A stretch of DNA of 8,810 nt from Methanothrix sp. GTDB lineage: Archaea; Halobacteriota; Methanosarcinia; Methanotrichales; Methanotrichaceae. The position numbers and the translations under genes were made by a program. Below, one piece after another: positions 6,629 through 8,810 of this stretch. A model generated the notes under the pieces. The model had not been told where the DNA came from, did no database searches, and saw only the letters and a list, made by a program, of their open reading frames with translations. Positions within the stretch are counted from its first letter, which is position 1. The number at the start of each line of letters is the position of its first letter. Where the stretch lies: the NCBI GenBank assembly GCA_028688175.1, contig JAQTYS010000108.1, positions 1 to 8,810 of the forward strand. Direction: 5' to 3'.

Positions 6629-7837
6629 TGGATAGACAAAGACGCCCTTATTTATTACATCGACCTTTGCACCCTGGAACTCGTTGAGGTATTCCTGGTA
6701 TGCCAGACGAGGGTTATAGTCTTGGAATATCTCCGGCTGCAGCCATTTTCCTAAGTAGCCCATTCCCAGATAGAATCTACCCCCACCCTTAGTGCAGTCC
6801 CAGGTGATCATGTAAACCTTCTTGTTTTTCACTGCAACAGTTCGGTTCAATTCGGTCCGGGCGAGCACTTCATCAACCAAAGCCAGAAGAGCAGCAGTAT
6901 CACTCAGATCTTTGTCTATTCCAGGACTGTCCTTGAGGTATTTATATCGCAGAATGATTTCGGGATCTCTCATGGCAACTGATTCCGGATCAACTTGTTT
7001 GAATCCCTGCAATTCCGAAAAGATATTGCTGCCTCCTGTCACCACGAGAAGGGCATTATGGGCATGACCCGAGCCGCAGGTGTAATAGGTCTGGCCGCCG
7101 CCAAAGTCTGCCTCTAGATAGACCTTGGGCTTCTCACTGGTGGGAAGGGCAGACACGATATCCAGATACTTGCCAAGCTTCTCCTCAAAGAACTGATTAT
7201 ATCTCTTTGCTTCATCATTTCTATCGAGCAGGTAGCCCATTTTGTTGATGATATCCGTATATTGAGAGATATTTCCGGAATCCAGGCGGATCACGGTGAT
7301 ATTGGTATCCTTGAGATTCTGATCCAGGTCTTCCTGTTTGGGGCTGCTCATGTATGTTATGACAAGATCCGGCCTGGTCTTGATCAAAGCCTCCCAATCT
7401 ACTGAAGATGTAGGTGAACCGATGTTGACAAAGAGCGCACCGTCTGCATAAAGGTCTCCGCAGCCCTGCTCCCTGCTTTGCACAACATATTTGCCAGCAG
7501 CGACAATTTTATCTGTGCAGTTGAGGGTGCGCAGTATCTCATAGTCCTCTGTTGTCAATACTGCGATCCGCTCGATGGGCTTATAGATGGTAATCTCGCT
7601 ACCAGTCGAGTCATTGATATTCCTGGGATAGCTCTCATGAATGAGCCTGATATTCTCAAGTTCCTCATGGCTAATCCTTCCGTTCTCAAAGTCTTTTTCT
7701 GCTGTTTTCAATTCTTCTGCAGAGATAGTTTTATCGCCATTCGTATCTCCTGGAACAGATACATCTTGGTAGGCGACTGCTAGCCCCAGAAAATTGAAAA
7801 TGCAGAAAAACAAAACCAAACCGTATATCTTCTTCAT
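6620..7837 (-). CDS. ABC transporter substrate-binding protein, class III, with N-terminal EF-hand module (SBP2)
   Basis: An exported binding protein of 405 aa. Residues 1-22 are a clear signal peptide (MKKIYGLVLFF..., ending near LAVAYQ). Next comes a canonical 12-residue EF-hand loop DTNGDKTISAEE (31-42, ligands D31, N33, D35, T37, S39, E42), then a degenerate second loop (48-59, keeping G53, I55 and E59 but with Lys at position 1). This resembles half or all of a dockerin-like calcium module. The binding domain begins near 80 with EITIYKPIERIAVLTTEDYE and continues through KPKVYLEADFGGGQTYYTCG (237-254) and VVTGGSNIFSEL. It ends with a family-typical tail (FYLGMGYLGKWLQPEIF, AYQEYLNEF). 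Start: ATG 7837 is chosen over ATG 7843 because AGGA sits 7 nt before it but only 1 nt before the other. It is first in an operon with the permease. The ligand is unknown; corrinoid or another metal chelate is likely from family and context. Confidence 0.93.
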   Translation of the reverse strand: MKKIYGLVLFFCIFNFLGLAVAYQDVSVPGDTNGDKTISAEELKTAEKDFENGRISHEELENIRLIHESYPRNINDSTGSEITIYKPIERIAVLTTEDYEILRTLNCTDKIVAAGKYVVQSREQGCGDLYADGALFVNIGSPTSSVDWEALIKTRPDLVITYMSSPKQEDLDQNLKDTNITVIRLDSGNISQYTDIINKMGYLLDRNDEAKRYNQFFEEKLGKYLDIVSALPTSEKPKVYLEADFGGGQTYYTCGSGHAHNALLVVTGGSNIFSELQGFKQVDPESVAMRDPEIILRYKYLKDSPGIDKDLSDTAALLALVDEVLARTELNRTVAVKNKKVYMITWDCTKGGGRFYLGMGYLGKWLQPEIFQDYNPRLAYQEYLNEFQGAKVDVINKGVFVYPEE

Positions 7838-7844
7838 GCCCATT

Positions 7845-7848
7845 TCCT
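7845..7848 (-). promoter_or_regulatory. Ribosome binding site deciding the SBP2 start
   Basis: AGGA on the minus strand lies 7 nt before ATG 7837 and only 1 nt before the alternative ATG 7843. This favours the shorter protein by two residues, and it also makes the promoter-to-ATG distance match SBP1. Confidence 0.5.
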
Positions 7849-7889
7849 AAATTCGAATCTTTGAAACCGGTTTGGGTATCGTATATACA

Positions 7890-7920
7890 TATTAATAAGT
7901 CTTTTGGTAATAGTATTACT
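7890..7920 (-). promoter_or_regulatory. Candidate SBP2 promoter: AGTAATAC element plus TATA-like TTATTAATA
   Basis: The minus strand has AGTAATAC (7920-7913), a 14-nt spacer and TTATTAATA (7898-7890), then 52 nt to ATG 7837. This matches the SBP1 arrangement almost exactly. The upstream element overlaps the palindrome GTAATAGTATTAC (7907-7919). A second AT-rich stretch, TATATAC, lies just downstream (minus strand, 7888-7882) and could be the TATA box instead. Confidence 0.5.
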
Positions 7921-8133
7921 AGATCATAATTGATTCTGTAAAACACCATTTTAATGCATCTGCATACAGCAACTGATTTATCTAAGGCATAAAGGGGCGA
8001 TCATAGCCTTTTTAATATATCAATTCATCCGATTGCATTGTTTCATCAAAAAATGAGCAGTCCAAATGAATAAAATAATTATAAATTTATATTATCTATT
8101 AATAATAATTTCGTACAAAATGCATAAGAATAA

Positions 8134-8141
8134 TTTAAATA
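8134..8141 (+). promoter_or_regulatory. Candidate TATA box for the chlI-like gene
   Basis: TTTAAATA lies 67 nt before ATG 8209, with a purine-rich stretch (AAGAATAA) just upstream that could act as a B-recognition element. Initiation about 25 nt downstream would give a leader of some 40 nt that includes the ribosome binding site. TATAAATTTATA (8080-8091) is a second, more distant candidate. Confidence 0.4.
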
Positions 8142-8195
8142 TTAGTACTTTTTAATACAATGTAAAGCCTTAAATACGTAAACGACGAGCTGAAA

Positions 8196-8202
8196 GAAGG
8201 AG
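8196..8202 (+). promoter_or_regulatory. Ribosome binding site of the chlI-like gene
   Basis: GAAGGAG followed by 6 nt and ATG 8209. It fixes the start, which also matches the usual N terminus of the family (PFTAIVGQDDMK begins at residue 10). Confidence 0.75.
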
Positions 8203-8208
8203 ATATCA

Positions 8209-8810
8209 ATGCACCACCTTAAGAGAAAGACCATACCATTTACAGCCATCGTTGGACAGGACGACATGAAATTCTCTCTGATTCTAAATGCCATCAATCC
8301 CCGCATAGGCGGCGTCCTGATCAGAGGCGACAAGGGCACTGCTAAATCGACGGCAGTGCGCTCTTTAGCCGACCTTTTAGAGAATATTAATGTGGTGGAA
8401 GACTGTCCATTTAATTGCGATCCGGAAAATACAGAAGACATGTGCGACCTGTGTTTTGAGAGAAGCCAGGCAAACAGGATAATAGGAATAGATAAAAAGA
8501 CGCCGGTTATCGATTTACCCTTAGGAGCCACTGAGGACAGAGTAGTCGGATCTCTGAATGTCGAACGCGCCATCAAAGAAGGAATCAAAGCCCTGGAACC
8601 GGGCATCCTGGCGGCCTGCAATCGCGGCATTCTTTACATTGATGAGGTTAATCTCCTGGATGATCACGTGGCCGATGTACTTCTCGACTCTGCCGCCATG
8701 GGAGTGAATATAGTTGAACGCGAAGGCGTATCCGTAGCCCATCCCTCCAAATTCATCCTGGTTGGAACCATGAACCCGGAGGAAGGTGAGATCCGGCCAC
8801 AACTGCTGGA
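8209..8810 (+). CDS. chlI: Magnesium/cobalt chelatase AAA+ ATPase subunit, ChlI/BchI family (3'-truncated by window)
   Basis: The first 200 codons of an AAA+ ATPase that would power metal insertion by a CobN/ChlH-type subunit; the gene continues past the window end. Visible parts are PFTAIVGQDDMKFSLILNAI (10-29), the Walker A loop RGDKGTAKST (39-48, with Ala where ChlI usually has Gly before the Lys), PVIDLPLGATEDRVVGSLNV (99-118), Walker B with GILYIDEVNLLDDH (140-153), LLDSAAMGVNIVEREGVSV (158-176), and sensor-1-type VGTMNPEEGEIRPQLL (185-200). Between Walker A and the DLPLGATED motif four cysteines (C66, C70, C79, C82) form CxxxC-x8-CxxC, where photosynthetic ChlI has non-Cys residues in a closely similar PFNxDP context. 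The gene is divergent from SBP2. Whether it is ChlI alone or a ChlI-ChlD fusion cannot be seen. Partnership with the cobN product is inferred from family and location. Confidence 0.93.
   Translation, partial: MHHLKRKTIPFTAIVGQDDMKFSLILNAINPRIGGVLIRGDKGTAKSTAVRSLADLLENINVVEDCPFNCDPENTEDMCDLCFERSQANRIIGIDKKTPVIDLPLGATEDRVVGSLNVERAIKEGIKALEPGILAACNRGILYIDEVNLLDDHVADVLLDSAAMGVNIVEREGVSVAHPSKFILVGTMNPEEGEIRPQLL

Larger units (their letters stand above)
7838..8208. other. AT-rich divergent intergenic region, SBP2 / chlI-like
   Basis: About 370 bp without a coding region on either strand. It holds the promoters of both divergent genes. Palindromes seen are ATTCGAAT (7851-7858), AAACCGGTTT (7864-7873), GTAATAGTATTAC (7907-7919), ATGCATCTGCAT (7954-7965) and TATAAATTTATA (8080-8091). 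A less AT-rich island at 7984-8010 has AAGGC and GCCTT ends and is followed by a T run. AATAATTT occurs twice 25 bp apart (8104 and 8129). No tRNA or recognised RNA element was found. The density of palindromes in so AT-rich a stretch is only modest evidence for operators. Confidence 0.6.

Noticed and set aside
6616..6639. Permease start at TTG 6639, overlapping the SBP2 end
   Set aside because: The strong GAGGAGTGA site lies downstream of that codon and at ideal distance from ATG 6615; the added eight residues have no family support.
8160..8165. ATG-TAA start-stop minimal ORF before the chlI-like gene
   Set aside because: There is no ribosome binding site next to it and it lies at or near the expected transcription start, so it is probably chance.
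8142..8630. A 162-codon open frame on the minus strand
   Set aside because: It overlaps the start of the chlI-like gene, which has Walker A and B motifs and a good ribosome binding site; the reverse frame resembles nothing known.

Overview
The window looks archaeal, most likely from a methanogen of the Methanosarcinales (Methanothrix/Methanosaeta-like). This rests on AT-rich intergenic regions with TATA-type boxes, GGAG/GGTGA ribosome binding sites, an archaeal-type CobN, and a secreted binding protein with an EF-hand module. The species is an inference; no rRNA or marker gene is present. No tRNA, rRNA, CRISPR array, insertion sequence or phage gene was seen.

Layout. Positions 1-122 are non-coding and hold a cluster of hairpins downstream of the first gene. 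Four full genes lie on the minus strand. In transcription order they are: a class III ABC-type metal-chelate/corrinoid substrate-binding protein with an N-terminal EF-hand module (SBP2, 7837-6620), a FecCD/BtuC-type permease (6615-5536, 4 nt after SBP2), a full-length CobN-family metallochelatase large subunit (5254-1448), and a second binding protein without the EF hand (SBP1, 1223-123). A candidate 27-codon leader ORF (5334-5251) precedes cobN, and its stop overlaps the cobN start as ATGA. Divergent from this block, across about 370 bp of AT-rich DNA, a plus-strand gene for a ChlI/BchI-type AAA+ chelatase subunit begins at 8209 and runs off the window end.

How the genes fit together. CobN (or ChlH) subunits insert Co or Mg into a tetrapyrrole with the help of AAA+ partners of the ChlI/ChlD type, so cobN and the chlI-like gene plausibly encode parts of one ATP-dependent chelatase. 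The binding proteins and permease belong to the family that imports cobalamin, haem or metal-siderophore chelates. The locus therefore looks like coupled uptake and tetrapyrrole metalation; corrinoid/cobalt is the most likely substrate but is not proven. No ATPase subunit for the transporter lies in the window, and a ChlD-type partner could lie beyond the right edge.

Signals. SBP1 and SBP2 share a bipartite upstream module (AGTAATAC, 13 or 14 nt, TTATTAATA) at nearly the same distance from their ATG codons, which suggests co-regulation. A hairpin followed by a T-rich tract between permease and cobN suggests that cobN is a separate transcription unit. Start sites of SBP1, SBP2 and the permease are set here from ribosome binding sites and differ from the longest possible ORFs.
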